A stretch of 6,023 bases of DNA from an uncultured Collinsella sp. (lineage in GTDB: Bacteria; Actinomycetota; Coriobacteriia; Coriobacteriales; Coriobacteriaceae). Location of the stretch: contig USKL01000103.1 of NCBI GenBank assembly GCA_900555225.1, positions 1 through 6,023 on the forward strand. Reading direction: 5' to 3'. This document shows positions 5,951 to 6,023 of this stretch, one piece after another. The notes beneath the pieces were generated by a model. It saw only the letters and a list, made by a program, of their open reading frames with translations, had not been told where the DNA came from and did no database searches. How positions within the stretch are numbered: the stretch's first letter is position 1; every line of letters begins with the position of its first letter. A program made the translations under genes and the position numbers.

Positions 5951-5973
5951 TACGGAATCGAAAAACTGTATGT
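5948..5973. promoter_or_regulatory. Inverted repeat upstream of htpG
   Basis: ACATAC (5948-5953) and GTATGT (5968-5973) are perfect inverted copies 14 bases apart, extended by GG/CT to 8-bp arms with one mismatch around an AT-rich centre. The repeat overlaps the -35 position of the possible htpG promoter, where a regulator could bind. It does not match the known heat-shock operators that I can recall. Confidence 0.3.
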
Positions 5974-6023
5974 CCGAGCGCTCTGATGCGCCAATTGCCA
6001 AGGAGTGTCCCAAACTGCCGGCA
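5974..6023. other. Window edge, no supported feature
   Basis: All three minus-strand frames are open from the edge for 29-35 codons and then stop between about 5917 and 5937, so the tail of an upstream gene cannot be excluded, but none of the translations is recognisable. No RNA gene or repeat is evident. Confidence 0.4.

Noticed and set aside
5836..6023. CIRCE (HrcA) or HAIR (HspR) operator upstream of htpG
   Set aside because: Neither TTAGCACTC-N9-GAGTGCTAA nor a CTTGAGT/ACTCAAG pair is present; GGACACTCC is only a superficial match.

Overview
The window reads as a stretch of bacterial chromosome with high GC, dense coding and every supported gene on the minus strand. From right to left (5' to 3' of the genes) the order is htpG (Hsp90 chaperone), recQ (ATP-dependent DNA helicase), a GntR/HutC-type transcription regulator, and the start of a SIS-domain sugar-phosphate isomerase or deglycase that runs off the left edge. 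The GC-rich codon use, sparse U-tracts and protein wording suggest a gut actinobacterium, possibly the Coriobacteriia (Collinsella-like). That is an impression from sequence style, not a database result.

Left part (1-1501): the regulator gene is followed by a 144-bp gap and then the SIS gene. The gap holds a good minus-strand promoter for the SIS gene. It also holds two near-identical 17-bp sites 62 bp apart, one across the expected transcription start and one upstream of the -35. This looks like a local circuit in which the regulator senses a sugar-phosphate or amino-sugar ligand and represses the catabolic gene. The SIS protein resembles the FrlB-type fructosamine-6-phosphate deglycases, and FrlR, the regulator of that pathway in E. 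coli, is also a GntR/UTRA protein.

Middle (1504-3810): recQ encodes a full-length 659-aa helicase with its ATPase motifs, zinc cluster, winged-helix and HRDC domains. It ends two bases before the regulator start codon, so the two are probably co-transcribed. The 327-bp gap upstream of recQ is the most structured non-coding stretch. It holds the recQ -10 box, a 100-bp palindromic element with a cUUCGg tetraloop flanked by a 5-bp direct repeat (MITE-like or a structured RNA), and a perfect 12-bp hairpin just after the htpG stop.

Right part (3811-6023): htpG encodes a complete 674-aa chaperone. Its upstream region has a possible promoter, an inverted repeat, and a textbook intrinsic-terminator hairpin (GNRA loop plus five T) in what would be its 5' leader, which suggests attenuation or a boundary with an upstream transcript. 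No protein system of clearly new type is visible. The novel-looking material is non-coding: the 100-bp element, the htpG leader terminator and the paired operator-like sites.
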